From Natrinema pellirubrum DSM 15624 (lineage in GTDB: Archaea > Halobacteriota > Halobacteria > Halobacteriales > Natrialbaceae): 64,000 nucleotides of DNA. The notes below the pieces were generated by a model, which worked only from the letters and a program-made list of their open reading frames with translations, had not been told where the DNA came from and made no database searches. This document shows, piece by piece, positions 35,666 to 45,060 of this stretch. The number at the start of each line of letters is the position of its first letter. The stretch's first letter is position 1. The stretch covers positions 744,001 to 808,000 of the forward strand of contig NC_019962.1 of the NCBI RefSeq assembly GCF_000230735.2, read 5' to 3'. The translations under genes and the position numbers were made by a program.

Positions 35666-36406
35666 ATGAACAGAGCCGAGAAGGCGGCCCTCCAGCTGCG
35701 GGCCGTCGACGTACTGCGGATGTTAAAGGAGACCCGGACCTACGACGAACTCGCCGAGACGACCGGGCTTCCGGCGGGCGATCTCAACCGCTACGTCAAC
35801 GGGCACGTTCTCCCCGGTACCGATCGCGCGCGCGAGGTCGTCGAGGACCTCGGCCGGGAGGCGCTGGCGGCGGAACTCGACGCACGAATCGCCGTCGACG
35901 ACGAGGGGTACGTCGACAACAGCGCGACTGTCTTCGACCAGCCGTTCCTCGACTTGGCCGCTCCAGTCGTGGCCAACGGGTTCGACTTCGATCGACCGGA
36001 CGTCGTTCTCACCGCCGCGACCGACGGGATCACGCTCGCGGCGGCGCTCGCGAGTTACTACGGGGTCCGCTGTGCCTACGCGAAAAAGAGCAAGGAGACT
36101 GCCGTCGAGGAGTTCATCGAGGCCCGCCAGCGACTGCAGTCGGGGATCGAACTCACCTACTACCTGCCCGCCTCGGCCATCGACCCTGGCGAGTCGGTGC
36201 TGGTCGTCGACGACCTCATCCGTTCGGGCGAGACGCAGGAACTCCTGTTGGACATCGCTCACACCGCCGAAGCCGACGTCGCCGGCGTCTTCGCGCTCAT
36301 CGCCGCCGGCGAGGACGGAATCGAACGCGCCCGCGGTCGGACCGACGCGCCGGTCGGTGCCCTCACGAGCGTCGCCCCGACGACAGGCCGGGTAACGAAC
36401 GACTGA
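35666..36406 (+). CDS. HTH-phosphoribosyltransferase-like regulator
   Basis: This has 246 residues from the ATG at 35666; an in-frame ATG at 35654 is possible. An N-terminal HTH (RTYDELAETTGLPAGDLNRYVNGHVLPG, about 23-50) is joined to a type I PRTase fold with the PRPP loop SVLVVDDLIRSGETQELLLD. Similar HTH-PRTase proteins in haloarchaea, such as GfcR, are transcription regulators that sense a phosphorylated metabolite, but this protein's HTH differs from the GfcR one I remember. It is upstream of, and on the same strand as, mamA with a 190-bp gap. Confidence 0.8.
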   Translation: MNRAEKAALQLRAVDVLRMLKETRTYDELAETTGLPAGDLNRYVNGHVLPGTDRAREVVEDLGREALAAELDARIAVDDEGYVDNSATVFDQPFLDLAAPVVANGFDFDRPDVVLTAATDGITLAAALASYYGVRCAYAKKSKETAVEEFIEARQRLQSGIELTYYLPASAIDPGESVLVVDDLIRSGETQELLLDIAHTAEADVAGVFALIAAGEDGIERARGRTDAPVGALTSVAPTTGRVTND

Positions 36407-36598
36407 CCGCCCGCACTGCATTTCGTCCGTCGACGGAACGAACGCGCAGTGTTCCAGACCGAAACGTGAAAGCGTTGTTTTCGACGCCGCGTTCGCTAAA
36501 ACGCCTCGAGAAACCGCCCGAGGGGAACCGTGTGAACGATTGGCACATTATTAATCATTAGGTTTATGGTGGTCCCTCCAGTTTGTGGTGGTACGCAC

Positions 36599-37045
36599 AT
36601 GACCGAGACAGTCATCCTCGGCGTGATCGGTTCCGACGCTCACGTCGTCGGGATCACCATCCTGGAACAGGCGCTGGAGGCAGCCGGATTCGACGTCGTC
36701 AATCTGGGGGTTCAGAGTTCCCAGGAGGAGTTCGTCGAAGCCGCGTCCGCCAACGATGCCGAGGCTGTACTCGTCTCGTCGCTCTACGGCCACGCCAAAC
36801 AGGACTGTGAGGGCTTCCACCAGCGAATCGCCGAGTCCGACCTCGATGTCACGACCTACATCGGCGGCAACCTCGCCGTCGGACAGGACGACTTCGAGGA
36901 GACCCGCAAGTTCTTCCGCGAGATGGGGTTCGATCGGGTCTTCGACTCCGAGACCGACCCCGAGGAGGCCATCGACGCGCTGATGGCCGATCTGGATATG
37001 CGCTCGACCGAGAGCGAACAGGAAAGTCAGACTATTTCGGCGTAA
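36599..37045 (+). CDS. mamA: Methylaspartate (glutamate) mutase, S subunit
   Basis: This is the cobalamin-binding small subunit of glutamate mutase, which converts glutamate to 3-methylaspartate in the haloarchaeal methylaspartate cycle of acetate assimilation. It has 148 residues. The B12-tail motif GSDAHVVGITILEQ (DxHxxG) is intact, followed by LVSSLYGHAK and YIGGNLAVG. The large subunit (mamB) normally lies directly downstream, but here the next gene is a USP on the other strand. An AT-rich promoter (CACATTATTAATCATTAGG, 36543-36561) precedes it. Confidence 0.92.
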   Translation: MTETVILGVIGSDAHVVGITILEQALEAAGFDVVNLGVQSSQEEFVEAASANDAEAVLVSSLYGHAKQDCEGFHQRIAESDLDVTTYIGGNLAVGQDDFEETRKFFREMGFDRVFDSETDPEEAIDALMADLDMRSTESEQESQTISA

Positions 37046-37155
37046 GCCGACCGATCACGTCTTCTCCGCTGTCGCTATCGACCCACTGAGCCGACGCTAT
37101 CGTTCGGTAGTGGCCACTGTTCGATCGACTCGTCTCGAGCGAGCGGCGACCGCGA

Positions 37156-37590
37156 TCAGCGAACGATCGTCACTGGGACCGGCGACCGCCGAGCGACCGT
37201 CTCGGCAACGCTCCCGAGTAAAATGCGGCTCGCGCCGGTCCGACCGTGGCTCCCGATCACGATGTGATCCATGTCGTGTTCGGCCGCGTAATCCACGATC
37301 GACCGCGAGACGCCACCGACGACGTGGTCCGTCTCGATCTCGAGCCCGTGGTCGTCGGCCTGTTCTCGCGCCGTCTCGAGGATGTTCTCGGCCCGTTCCT
37401 CGTGATGGTCCTGTATCTCGTCGTAGTTGGCCATCGCGGTCCCCTCCACACCGGTCACGGCGTAGAAGTCGCCCGGATCGAGGACGTGAATCGCGGTGAT
37501 CGTCGCCTCGGGATACTCGCGACAAGCGAACTCGAGGGCTTCCGTCGATTGGTTCGAGTCGTCGACCGCCACGAGGACGTTGTCTGCCAT
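37156..37590 (-). CDS. Universal stress protein, UspA family
   Basis: This is a single-domain 144-residue protein. It starts with NVLVAVDDSNQSTEALEFA and ends with the nucleotide-binding loop VIGSHGRTGASRILLGSVAETVARRSPVPVTIV split over the last 40 residues (G-x2-G-x9-G-S/T pattern intact). It is probably an ATP-binding stress-linked regulator, and the partner is unknown. It converges with mamA. Confidence 0.93.
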   Translation of the reverse strand: MADNVLVAVDDSNQSTEALEFACREYPEATITAIHVLDPGDFYAVTGVEGTAMANYDEIQDHHEERAENILETAREQADDHGLEIETDHVVGGVSRSIVDYAAEHDMDHIVIGSHGRTGASRILLGSVAETVARRSPVPVTIVR

Positions 37591-37796
37591 GCGCGCTGGT
37601 ACATCGGCCTACCGAATAAGTCCACCTCTGAATCCGACGGTACGGGAGTTGCCGCCAGCGTCCGTTCGGTCGCTCTCGGTGGGACTCGAGATCGTCCCAC
37701 CTCGTCCACGCAGGCGGCCTCACGTGGACACGGCAGCGCGGCCGCTGTCGAAGTCGATCGCGAAAGAAACGTGTTGGTTTACGTCGTGACTGCGCG

Positions 37797-38387
37797 TTAC
37801 TTCGCGCGTCCCTGACCGCCGGTGTTGGAGGGACGGACCTTCTCCGCGCCCTTGCCACGGTTGTTGAGGCCACGGTTGGCCTTGCCGGCGTTGGTCAGTC
37901 CGCGGAACGCGCGGTTGGTGTGGTCGTCGTCACAGATCCAACTGAGGTCGTCGTCGTTCTCGATCGCGGGGTGGTTCGGGTCCACGAGGATCGCTTCGAA
38001 CCACTTCTGCGAGCCGTCTTCACCGACCCAGTAGCTGTTGAGAACGCGCAGGTTGGGGTACTTCCGGGAGACGCGTTCCTCGCCGATGCGCTGGATGTTC
38101 TTGCGCCGCCCGATGCGGTTGACACCCTGGCGCTTCGAGCGCCGACCGGCGGTGAACCGTTCCTTCCGGGCAGTCCCTTTGCGGACCGAGACCCGGACCA
38201 CGACGATGCCCTGTTTGGCCTTGTAGCCGAGTTCGCGTGCCTTGTCCAGTCGCGTCGGGCGCTCGATGCGCTCGATAGCGCCCTGGTCGCGCCACTCCTG
38301 TTTGCGCTGCCACTGTAGCTCCCCGAGCTTGCCGTCGTCGGGGTCCTTCCATGCGTCCTTGATGTGGGAATAGAAGCTTTCTGCCAT
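37797..38387 (-). CDS. rpl15e: 50S ribosomal protein L15e
   Basis: This archaeal/eukaryotic-type large-subunit protein has 196 residues from the ATG at 38387. It begins MAESFYSHIKDAWK and ends with the basic AGKANRGLNNRGKG tail. RPTRLDKARELGYKAKQG and VSRKYPNLRVLNSYWVGED are conserved family blocks. It is highly basic, in contrast to the acidic proteome. The promoter on the reverse strand (GCGCTTATACCCG, about 38530-38542) is ~145 bases upstream. Confidence 0.96.
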   Translation of the reverse strand: MAESFYSHIKDAWKDPDDGKLGELQWQRKQEWRDQGAIERIERPTRLDKARELGYKAKQGIVVVRVSVRKGTARKERFTAGRRSKRQGVNRIGRRKNIQRIGEERVSRKYPNLRVLNSYWVGEDGSQKWFEAILVDPNHPAIENDDDLSWICDDDHTNRAFRGLTNAGKANRGLNNRGKGAEKVRPSNTGGQGRAK

Positions 38388-38956
38388 TGTATTCACCCGC
38401 GGGCGTTTGCTGGTTCAATCCCGACCGGGGCCAAGCCCCGCGGATCACATCCCGACCTGTGACACGGCGTCGTGCAGGTGCCCGCTGATGCCCGCGAACC
38501 AGCGAGTCTACCCTCCCTTCCCGGCTCTCGGGTATAAGCGCTTCGAACTCCGGGAACGCAGCGATCGCCCCTCGAGAGCGGGCCTCGCGTCGCCGACCGA
38601 TCACGTAGTCTCTCTGTCGACGAGAATTTCGATTTCATATATCGAAATTCGGTTTATTCGGGGCGCGCTCGAGACGAATCGCTGGTCGCACCGGATCAGG
38701 GGACGACGGCCGTCGCGACGACCCGTCCGACCGCTCCCGCGGACGGTTCGAACGTCGGGCCCGCCGATCCTCGTCCGCGAGAAGCCGCTCGCTATCCGGG
38801 TGTTCTTCCGCGACCGGCTGGTACCGATACATACCATCCGAGGCAACTCTATTGGGGTGCGCTCGAGACGACGACAAGGAAACCGAATCGTTCGACGGGC
38901 CGATCAAACCGCCGTGAACCGCGTTCCCGACCGGTAGTCCTCCGGTATCGGTGCGG
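38388..38956. promoter_or_regulatory. 569-bp gene-free region with inverted repeat
   Basis: This lies between rpl15e and the RIO2 kinase gene, both leftward. It contains the rpl15e promoter (TATA-like on the reverse strand at about 38530-38542) and the perfect inverted repeat AATTTCGAT-TTCATAT-ATCGAAATT (38625-38649), whose AT-rich sequence stands out. I find no convincing gene; the arginine-rich frames are GC-rich read-through. Confidence 0.55.
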
Positions 38957-39865
38957 CTATACGTCGACCTCGAGCGAGTCGAACGCGCCGGCCTCGATCT
39001 CGCGAGCGAGATCGTCGGCCTCGAGGTCGTCGGGGACGTGCTGGGGGTACTTCCGGCGGAAGTAGCCCACGATATTGGTCAGGTCTCGGCGGAGGAACTC
39101 GCTGGCGTTCTCGTGGTCGGTCGGGACCGCCTGGGGCCAGTCGAAGATCGTCACGCCGCCCTCGTCGACGAAGACGTTGTACTCGCTCATGTCCGCGTGG
39201 ACATAGCCCGTCTCGTAGGCTTCGGCCATCTCGCTGACAAGCAATTCGAGGACGCCCAGCACCTGCTCGTCCTCGAGGCGGGTTCGGGAGAGTTCGACGC
39301 CGTCCATCTTCTCCATGACGATAGCATGGCGGTTCTGCCCGATCGGCTGGGGGACCGCCACGTCGGGGTAGAGTTCCTCGAGAATGTCGTACTCGCGCTC
39401 GGCGGCCTTCCGGGCGGTGTACATCCACGAGACGTGGTCGTTGTCCGAGGTATAGTCGCGTTCCTTGTGTACTTCCCGGAAGTTCGTATAGCCCTCGCGG
39501 TGATACTTCAGGGCCAGCGGCTTGTAGGAGCGGACCTCGTAGACGTCGCTTTCCTTGCCGACGCCAAGCGGCGAGCCGAATTCCGAGATCGTATCCTGTT
39601 CGACCAGCGCCCGCAAGGCGAGGGTATCGTAGCCCTCGAACTGCAGTGTATAGCCCTCGTACTGGATCGTCTTTCGCTCGACCAGCCCGCGCTTGAGACA
39701 CCGCTCGAGGCGGTACTCGACCTCCTCGTCGGGTAGGTCGGCGAACTTCGGGAGCTTCTCCCGCTGGACCCACTCGGAGAAGCGCATCCCCTGCTCGACG
39801 CCCGAGAGGAGATAGAAGTCCTCGTCCTCGAGTTCCGGGAGCAACCCGGCGACGTTGCGCACCAT
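38957..39865 (-). CDS. RIO2-type serine/threonine protein kinase
   Basis: This is an ATPase/kinase of small-subunit ribosome maturation. It has 302 residues from the ATG at 39865, the length of archaeal Rio2. The N-terminal winged helix (about 1-85, LSGVEQGMRFSEWVQREKLP) is Rio2-specific. The kinase domain has the glycine-loop substitute GVGKESDVYEVRSYKP, the lysine in LALKYHREG, the catalytic YVHADMSEYNVFV and the metal-binding IFDWPQAV. The nearby rpl15e points to a ribosome-biogenesis neighbourhood. Confidence 0.93.
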   Translation of the reverse strand: MVRNVAGLLPELEDEDFYLLSGVEQGMRFSEWVQREKLPKFADLPDEEVEYRLERCLKRGLVERKTIQYEGYTLQFEGYDTLALRALVEQDTISEFGSPLGVGKESDVYEVRSYKPLALKYHREGYTNFREVHKERDYTSDNDHVSWMYTARKAAEREYDILEELYPDVAVPQPIGQNRHAIVMEKMDGVELSRTRLEDEQVLGVLELLVSEMAEAYETGYVHADMSEYNVFVDEGGVTIFDWPQAVPTDHENASEFLRRDLTNIVGYFRRKYPQHVPDDLEADDLAREIEAGAFDSLEVDV

Positions 39866-40094
39866 AAGCGCCGATAGCCGGCGTGTACGTAAAAACGGCG
39901 TGACGCGGCTCCGGCGTCGGCGACGCGACTCGGGCTGGTGATGCCGACTGGGACGGGATCGGCGCATGAGGTGGCTCGGAGCCACGGTGCCACCGTGGTT
40001 CGACCCGACGCTCGGCCGGGATAAATCGAATACCGATATACGAAAATCGAGGTGCGTCGGAATCGATTTCCATCTCGTCCCCATTGCCCCACGT

Positions 40095-40931
40095 ATGACC
40101 GACCGCACCGATCGGGACTGGCGGCTAATCCGGGACGAGCCCCGCGACGGGGCAACGCAGATGGCCCTCGAGGAAATCGCCGCGCGGACGGCCCTCGAAG
40201 ACGGCCTGCGAACGGTACGGACCTACTCGTGGGCACCGAGTACGCTCTCGCTGGGATACCGACAGGACGCTGACACTGTCGACTGGGACTTTTGCGAGCG
40301 GGAGGGGATCGACGTCACCCGTCGTCAGACCGGCGGCGGCGGGATCTATCACGACCGCTACGCCGACATTTCCTACACGATCGTCGCGCCCGCCGACGAG
40401 GTCCCGGGGGATCTGATGGACTGTTACGAACTGTTCTGCGAGCCGATCCTCGAGGCGTTCGACCGACTGGGCGTCGACGCCGACTTCGCCGCGGCCGAGC
40501 AGGACGCGATCTATCACCCTTCCTGCTATCTGCGCGATATCAACCCTGCCCACGACATCGTCGCGCCGGCAGGCGCGGGGGCGGACGCGAGGAAAATCAG
40601 CGGCAACGCCCAGTACCGCCAGCGCGACGTGGTCATCCAGCACGGCTCGATCAGCTACGCGCTCGAGCCCCACGCCCACGTCGGCGTCTTCGACACCGAC
40701 CTCGCGGAGTCGACGTTCACCGACCGGGTAACGAGCGTCCGCGACGAAGTCGGGGTCGATCGCGAGACGGCTGTCGACGCGATCGCGGGCGCGCTTGGCG
40801 AGTGGTGCGACGCCGAGGAATCGACTTGGCGCGAGAGCGAACTCGAGGCGGCCCGCGACCTCGCCGCCCGGAAGTTTGGGGCCGACGAATGGGTCCGCGA
40901 TCGGAAGGTCCTCGAGGCGGGCGAGCAGTGA
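40095..40931 (+). CDS. Biotin/lipoate A/B ligase-family protein (LplA-like)
   Basis: This has 278 residues. The ligase fold shows SLGYRQDADTVDW, RRQTGGGGIYHDRYADISYTIV (RRxTGGGxxxH substrate loop) and the lysine in ARKISGNAQYRQRDVVIQHGS (K-ISG-Q). It is therefore either a lipoate-protein ligase that adenylates and transfers lipoate to 2-oxoacid dehydrogenase or glycine-cleavage proteins, or an octanoyltransferase (LipM-like). The CPxY-type cysteine region appears as HPSCYLR. Confidence 0.88.
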   Translation: MTDRTDRDWRLIRDEPRDGATQMALEEIAARTALEDGLRTVRTYSWAPSTLSLGYRQDADTVDWDFCEREGIDVTRRQTGGGGIYHDRYADISYTIVAPADEVPGDLMDCYELFCEPILEAFDRLGVDADFAAAEQDAIYHPSCYLRDINPAHDIVAPAGAGADARKISGNAQYRQRDVVIQHGSISYALEPHAHVGVFDTDLAESTFTDRVTSVRDEVGVDRETAVDAIAGALGEWCDAEESTWRESELEAARDLAARKFGADEWVRDRKVLEAGEQ

Positions 40932-41156
40932 CGGAAGGACGCCAAGCACGGCTCGAGCGGGCGGTTCGGTAGCGCGTGCCGTACCGCGATGGCCGACAGT
41001 AGGTCACAGGAAAACACCGCGCGACGGTTCGCTACCGGTAAACCGTCGCACAGCACGCGCCACGGCGGGTCCGGCGGCCGGTCGGATCGACACCGTCAGT
41101 CGATCGAATCGGGGCGGTCCGTTATACCTATCACGGCCCGGTACTGACCGGCAGGC

Positions 41157-42032
41157 ATGACGATGAAGGTCGGCGCACACGTCTCGATCTCCGGCTCGCG
41201 CGTCTCTTCCGACGACGAAACACCGCCGTACGACGATCTCCGCAACGCCGTCCACCGTCAACTCGCTTTCGGCGGCAACTGTGGCCAGATCTTCACCACC
41301 TCGCCGCAAGTCTGGCAACAACCCGAAATCGGCGACGAGGCCGCTGACGGGTTCCGGGAAGAGACCGACGAGGAACTCGAGGGGCCGTGGGTGATCCACT
41401 CCTCGTATCTCGTCAATCTCTGTACGCCCAAGGACGATCTCCGCCGGAAGTCCAAAGAGAGCATGCAGGCGGAACTCGATGCCGCCGAGCGACTGGGAAT
41501 TCCCTACGTCAACGTCCACCTCGGGGCACACACCGGCGCGGGCGTCGAGGGTGGCCTCGACAACGCCGCGAGCCTGATCGACGACCTCGAGGTCCCCGAG
41601 GGCGTCCAGATTCTCATCGAATCCGACGCGGGCAGCGGGACGAAACTCGGCGGCGAGTTCGACCATCTGGCGGGGATCATCGATCGCACCGACACCGACA
41701 TCGGGATCTGTATCGACACCGCCCACACGCTCGTCGCGGGCAACGACCTCACGACCCCCGAGGCGGTCGACGAGACCGTCGGCCGCTTCGACGACGAGGT
41801 CGGCCTCGAGTACCTCGAGTACATCCACCTCAACGACTCGAAACACGACGTGGGCACCCACAAGGACGAACACGCCCACATCGGCGAGGGCTACATCGGC
41901 GAGGACGGAATGAAAGCGATCGTCAACCACCCCGACCTGCGGGACCTTCCCTTTGCCCTCGAAACGCCGACCGAGGACGGCCGTGGCTTCGCGTGGAACA
42001 TCGAGAAAGTACAGGAACTGCGCGAGGACTAA
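41157..42032 (+). CDS. nfo: Endonuclease IV (AP endonuclease)
   Basis: This zinc-dependent base-excision-repair nuclease cuts 5' of abasic sites. It has 291 residues; a second ATG at 41163 is an equally good start. The barrel begins [11 protein letters not shown]. Metal ligands are visible in [22 protein letters not shown] (E), [11 protein letters not shown] (D and H), [22 protein letters not shown] (several D and H) and [11 protein letters not shown] (E). The promoter is GTTATACCTA at about 41129. Confidence 0.95.
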   Translation: MTMKVGAHVSISGSRVSSDDETPPYDDLRNAVHRQLAFGGNCGQIFTTSPQVWQQPEIGDEAADGFREETDEELEGPWVIHSSYLVNLCTPKDDLRRKSKESMQAELDAAERLGIPYVNVHLGAHTGAGVEGGLDNAASLIDDLEVPEGVQILIESDAGSGTKLGGEFDHLAGIIDRTDTDIGICIDTAHTLVAGNDLTTPEAVDETVGRFDDEVGLEYLEYIHLNDSKHDVGTHKDEHAHIGEGYIGEDGMKAIVNHPDLRDLPFALETPTEDGRGFAWNIEKVQELRED

Positions 42033-42091
42033 CCCCTCTCGCCGCTCGAGAAACCGACCCGTTTTTACTCGTACCGCCGGTATCGTGGCCC

Positions 42092-42895
42092 GTGCGCGAG
42101 TTCTCCGAATCGTACCTCAGCCGGACCCGCGAGGGGATGTGGGCCGACTCTCGCGAGGCCCTCGAGCCGCTGGCCCTCGACACCCGCGACCGAATCCTCG
42201 ACGTGGGCTGTGGGACCGGCGAACTGAGCCGGGTCCTCGCGGCGGAATCGCCGGGCGAGGTGATCGGCTGCGATGCCGACCCGGACCTGCTTTCGGCGGC
42301 CGACGCTCACGTCCCGGTCGTCGCCGGCGACGCCTTCCGGCTGCCGTTTCCGGACGACACGTTCGACCTCGTTGTCTGTCAGGCGCTGCTGATCAACCTG
42401 CCCGATCCCGCGGCCGCAATCGCCGAGTTCGCCCGCGTCTCGACGGATCTCGTCGCGGCCGTCGAACCCGACAACGCCGCGGTCGAGATCGACTCGAGCG
42501 TCGACGCCGAGGACGACCTCGAGCGGCGGGCACGCGGAGCCTACATCGACGGCGTGCCGACGGACGTCGCGCTCGGGGCCGACGCCCGCGAGGAATTCGA
42601 CGATGCAGGGCTCGCAGTCCTCGAGACGCGTCGGTACGATCACGTCCGGACGGTCGAACCACCGTACAGCGAAGGCGCGCTGCGGAACGCTCGCCGGAAA
42701 GCGACCGGTGCGGGGCTGGCAGACGATCGGGAGACGATGCTCTCGGGGCCGTTGACCGAGGCGGAGTACGACGACCTCCGCGGCTCGTGGCGGGAGATGG
42801 GACGGACCGTCATCGAGCAGATGGAAGCGGAGGAGTATCGCCGGACGGAAGCGGTCCCATTTTTCGTTACCGTGGGCAGGGTCCCCCGATCGTAG
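42092..42895 (+). CDS. SAM-dependent methyltransferase (class I)
   Basis: This has 267 residues from the GTG at 42092. Motif I is ILDVGCGTGELSRVLA, the acidic residue of motif II is in VIGCDADPDLL, and DLVVCQALLINLPDP is the motif IV/post region. The C-terminal half (about 140-267) is specific and helical. The substrate is unknown. It follows nfo by 59 bases and may be cotranscribed. Confidence 0.88.
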   Translation: MREFSESYLSRTREGMWADSREALEPLALDTRDRILDVGCGTGELSRVLAAESPGEVIGCDADPDLLSAADAHVPVVAGDAFRLPFPDDTFDLVVCQALLINLPDPAAAIAEFARVSTDLVAAVEPDNAAVEIDSSVDAEDDLERRARGAYIDGVPTDVALGADAREEFDDAGLAVLETRRYDHVRTVEPPYSEGALRNARRKATGAGLADDRETMLSGPLTEAEYDDLRGSWREMGRTVIEQMEAEEYRRTEAVPFFVTVGRVPRS

Positions 42896-43026
42896 CCACT
42901 GCCGGTCACGACGGACTGTTTCGCGCAAGGCGTTGCGAGTCCGAGTGAACCGTTTCGGTGGCGAGGATCGTCACCCGGACGGACTGTGGCTGCGTTTGCG
43001 AGTCCGGACGTCCCGAGCGTCGTGTC

Positions 43027-43488
43027 TCACCACGGAGAGAGCGCCCGCAGCCCGCTGCCGACCAGCCCGCCGACGAGGCCGTCGATGGCAGTCAGCAGCG
43101 AGAAGGCGGCGGCGAGTAGGACGACGCTCGGAAGCCCGAGCCCGGAGAGCCCCGGACTGACCGGTCCGACCGAGGAGAGGACGAACAGCGGCGGTTCGGT
43201 GTACAGCCCGGAGAGCGCGCCGAGAAACGCCATGAAGAAGCCTGCGAGGCCGCCGACGAGCGCGCTCGCGACAACCGCGTACGCGAGGCCGGTCACGACC
43301 CGCCCGGCGGCGTACGCGGCGATAAATCCCGCGACGATGCCGCCACCGATCCGCGTTAAGACCGGTACCAGAAGCGAGGTAAAGGAAACGAACACCCCGA
43401 CGGCGGCGGCTCCGAGGACGATTCGCGAGTCGATCGCTGCCAACGACGGCGCGTACTCCTCAACGTCGTTCGTCTCGTGATCGCTCAT
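43027..43488 (-). CDS. Small multi-helix membrane protein, DUF5518-like
   Basis: This has 153 residues and about four hydrophobic helices: VLGAAAVGVFVSFTSLLVPV, GGGIVAGFIAAYAAG, VASALVGGLAGFFMAFLGAL and VVLLAAAFSLLTAIDGLVGG. The start overlaps the stop of the Asn-rich protein gene by four bases. It is the last gene of a four-gene envelope operon. The layout resembles the broken protein at 944, although the sequence does not obviously align. Confidence 0.75.
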   Translation of the reverse strand: MSDHETNDVEEYAPSLAAIDSRIVLGAAAVGVFVSFTSLLVPVLTRIGGGIVAGFIAAYAAGRVVTGLAYAVVASALVGGLAGFFMAFLGALSGLYTEPPLFVLSSVGPVSPGLSGLGLPSVVLLAAAFSLLTAIDGLVGGLVGSGLRALSPW

Positions 43489-44429
43489 GGTTCGCTTTCC
43501 CGCTCGTCACTGACTCCGTCGTCCGTCGATCGATTTCCAGTCCGCGCTGGCGTCTCCGTGTCGTTCTCGTCGGCCTCAGGGGCGGTCGGGGTTGCCGTCT
43601 GTTCATCGCCGTTCGGACTCTCGCTACCGGACTCGTTCGACGGCAAATCGCCAGCCGAATCGCTCGTGGTCCCGTCGCTTTCGTTGGTCAGGCCGTCACT
43701 TTCGTTGTCCAGCCCATCGGTCTCGTTCCCTCGAGTTTCGGTTTCGTTGTCTCGGATCTCACCGTCGTCGTGGCCGTCGTTTTCATTGTCTCTGCTATCG
43801 CTTTCGTTTCCTCCATCATTCTCGGTTACTCCTCCAACGCTCTCGTTTCCTTCTCCGACGCTCTCATTTCCTCCAACGCTCTCGTTGGCCGAACGGTCGG
43901 TCTCGTTGTTTCGGCTCTCGGTTTCGTCCTCTCGATCACCACCGTCGTTTTGCCCACCGATGTCGTGCGGTGGGTCGAACGGGGCGGGTGCGGGGACGTC
44001 GCGTTCCGGGCCGACCTCGACGGTGTACCCGGTAACGGAGCGGTTTCGCAACTCGACCGAGCGGGCGTCAACGACGACGTCGGTTTGCTGTGCCGTGAAA
44101 CACTCTTCGCCCGCCGCGAGATCGTTGAGCGCCTCGTTTTGTCGGCCCGTTCGTAACACGATTTCTCCCTCGGCGGATCGCGTCTCCTCGAGTTCGACGC
44201 GTCTGGTTTCGTCGAAGTGAATCGTGACGTTTCCGTCGTCGCCTCGAACGACGATCCGGTTGGTGTCCGACGAAAGTTGCTGGACGCAGACGGTCGCGCC
44301 CTCGACCGTACCGAGGTCGACGGTGATGGCTTGCTCGTCGGCCTGACCGGCCACGTGGGACGGGCCGACCATGACACCACCGAGGGCGACCGCGACCACG
44401 ACGACGACGATCGCACCGGCCCGTGTCAT
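43485..44429 (-). CDS. Secreted Asn/Glu-rich protein with many N-glycosylation sequons
   Basis: This has 314 residues from the ATG at 44429. A signal peptide (AGAIVVVVVAVALGGVMVG) is followed by a beta-rich domain (about 35-135) with two cysteines (ATVCVQQ, EECFTAQ) that may form a disulfide. A ~165-residue low-complexity tail carries repeated NES, NET and NDG units. Many N-x-S/T sequons make it a candidate S-layer-associated or cell-surface glycoprotein. No C-terminal anchor is visible; the following membrane protein may fill that role. It is part of the operon 45672 to 43027. Confidence 0.75.
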   Translation of the reverse strand: MTRAGAIVVVVVAVALGGVMVGPSHVAGQADEQAITVDLGTVEGATVCVQQLSSDTNRIVVRGDDGNVTIHFDETRRVELEETRSAEGEIVLRTGRQNEALNDLAAGEECFTAQQTDVVVDARSVELRNRSVTGYTVEVGPERDVPAPAPFDPPHDIGGQNDGGDREDETESRNNETDRSANESVGGNESVGEGNESVGGVTENDGGNESDSRDNENDGHDDGEIRDNETETRGNETDGLDNESDGLTNESDGTTSDSAGDLPSNESGSESPNGDEQTATPTAPEADENDTETPARTGNRSTDDGVSDERESEP

Positions 44430-44466
44430 GCGTCGTGGCGGTCCCTCGGTCGGATTCGTCTTGTCG

Positions 44467-45054
44467 TCACTCGTCGGTACCCCACCGTTTGATTCGGTCG
44501 ATGCCCGCACGGCAACTCAGGAGTAGCCGTCCGACGAGGCGACCGAACCCCGCGTCGATCCGGGCCGCCGCCTTGTCGACGACGCTCGGCTCCGAGACGG
44601 CGTCGTCGACGACATCGTCGCGTGGCTTCCAGGCGAGACAGAGGTTCCCGCCGAGAATCCCAAGCAGCATGCCAACCAGCAACCCGCCGAGGGATCCGAA
44701 CAGCGAGAAGATCGCCAGGACGGTCCCGACGACGCCGGCGACGTCGGCGTGTGCCGGCTTGACCAGCACGTAGATCCCCGTCAGAAAGACGAACACGCCG
44801 AAGAGGGCACCGATCGCGAGAAAGCCCGCCATCTGTCCGCCGATGAAGGCGAGATCCGGCAGGATCTGCATCGGCACCCAGGTGATCAGGACCCCGGCCA
44901 GACACAGCAAGAGCCCACCGAGGAACGGCCGTCCGGCCCGCCAGGTGTTGAACCGGCCCCATCTGGTCCCGCTCCACTGGCTGACCCTGCTCCACCGGCT
45001 CCTGGCCCGTGCGGGAAGCGTATCGGTCTCGTCCTGCTCGTTTTCGGGCGACAT
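44467..45054 (-). CDS. DUF6114-like membrane protein
   Basis: This has 195 residues. After a polar N-terminus, WRAGRPFLGGLLLCLAGVLI leads into about four membrane helices (VPMQILPDLAFIGGQMAGFL, FGVFVFLTGIYVLV, VGTVLAIFSLFGSLGGLLVG, LLGILGGNLCLAW). The R-P-F-x-G-G-L-L-x-x-x-G pattern is the one I associate with DUF6114, known mainly from actinobacteria next to DUF6230 proteins, as is the case here. The function is unknown. Confidence 0.75.
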   Translation of the reverse strand: MSPENEQDETDTLPARARSRWSRVSQWSGTRWGRFNTWRAGRPFLGGLLLCLAGVLITWVPMQILPDLAFIGGQMAGFLAIGALFGVFVFLTGIYVLVKPAHADVAGVVGTVLAIFSLFGSLGGLLVGMLLGILGGNLCLAWKPRDDVVDDAVSEPSVVDKAAARIDAGFGRLVGRLLLSCRAGIDRIKRWGTDE

Positions 45055-45060
45055 GGGTGA

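Noticed and set aside
38405-38460. GGTTCAATCCCGAC looking like a tRNA T-arm
   Set aside because: The flanking bases do not form a T-stem, and no acceptor, D or anticodon arms can be folded around it.
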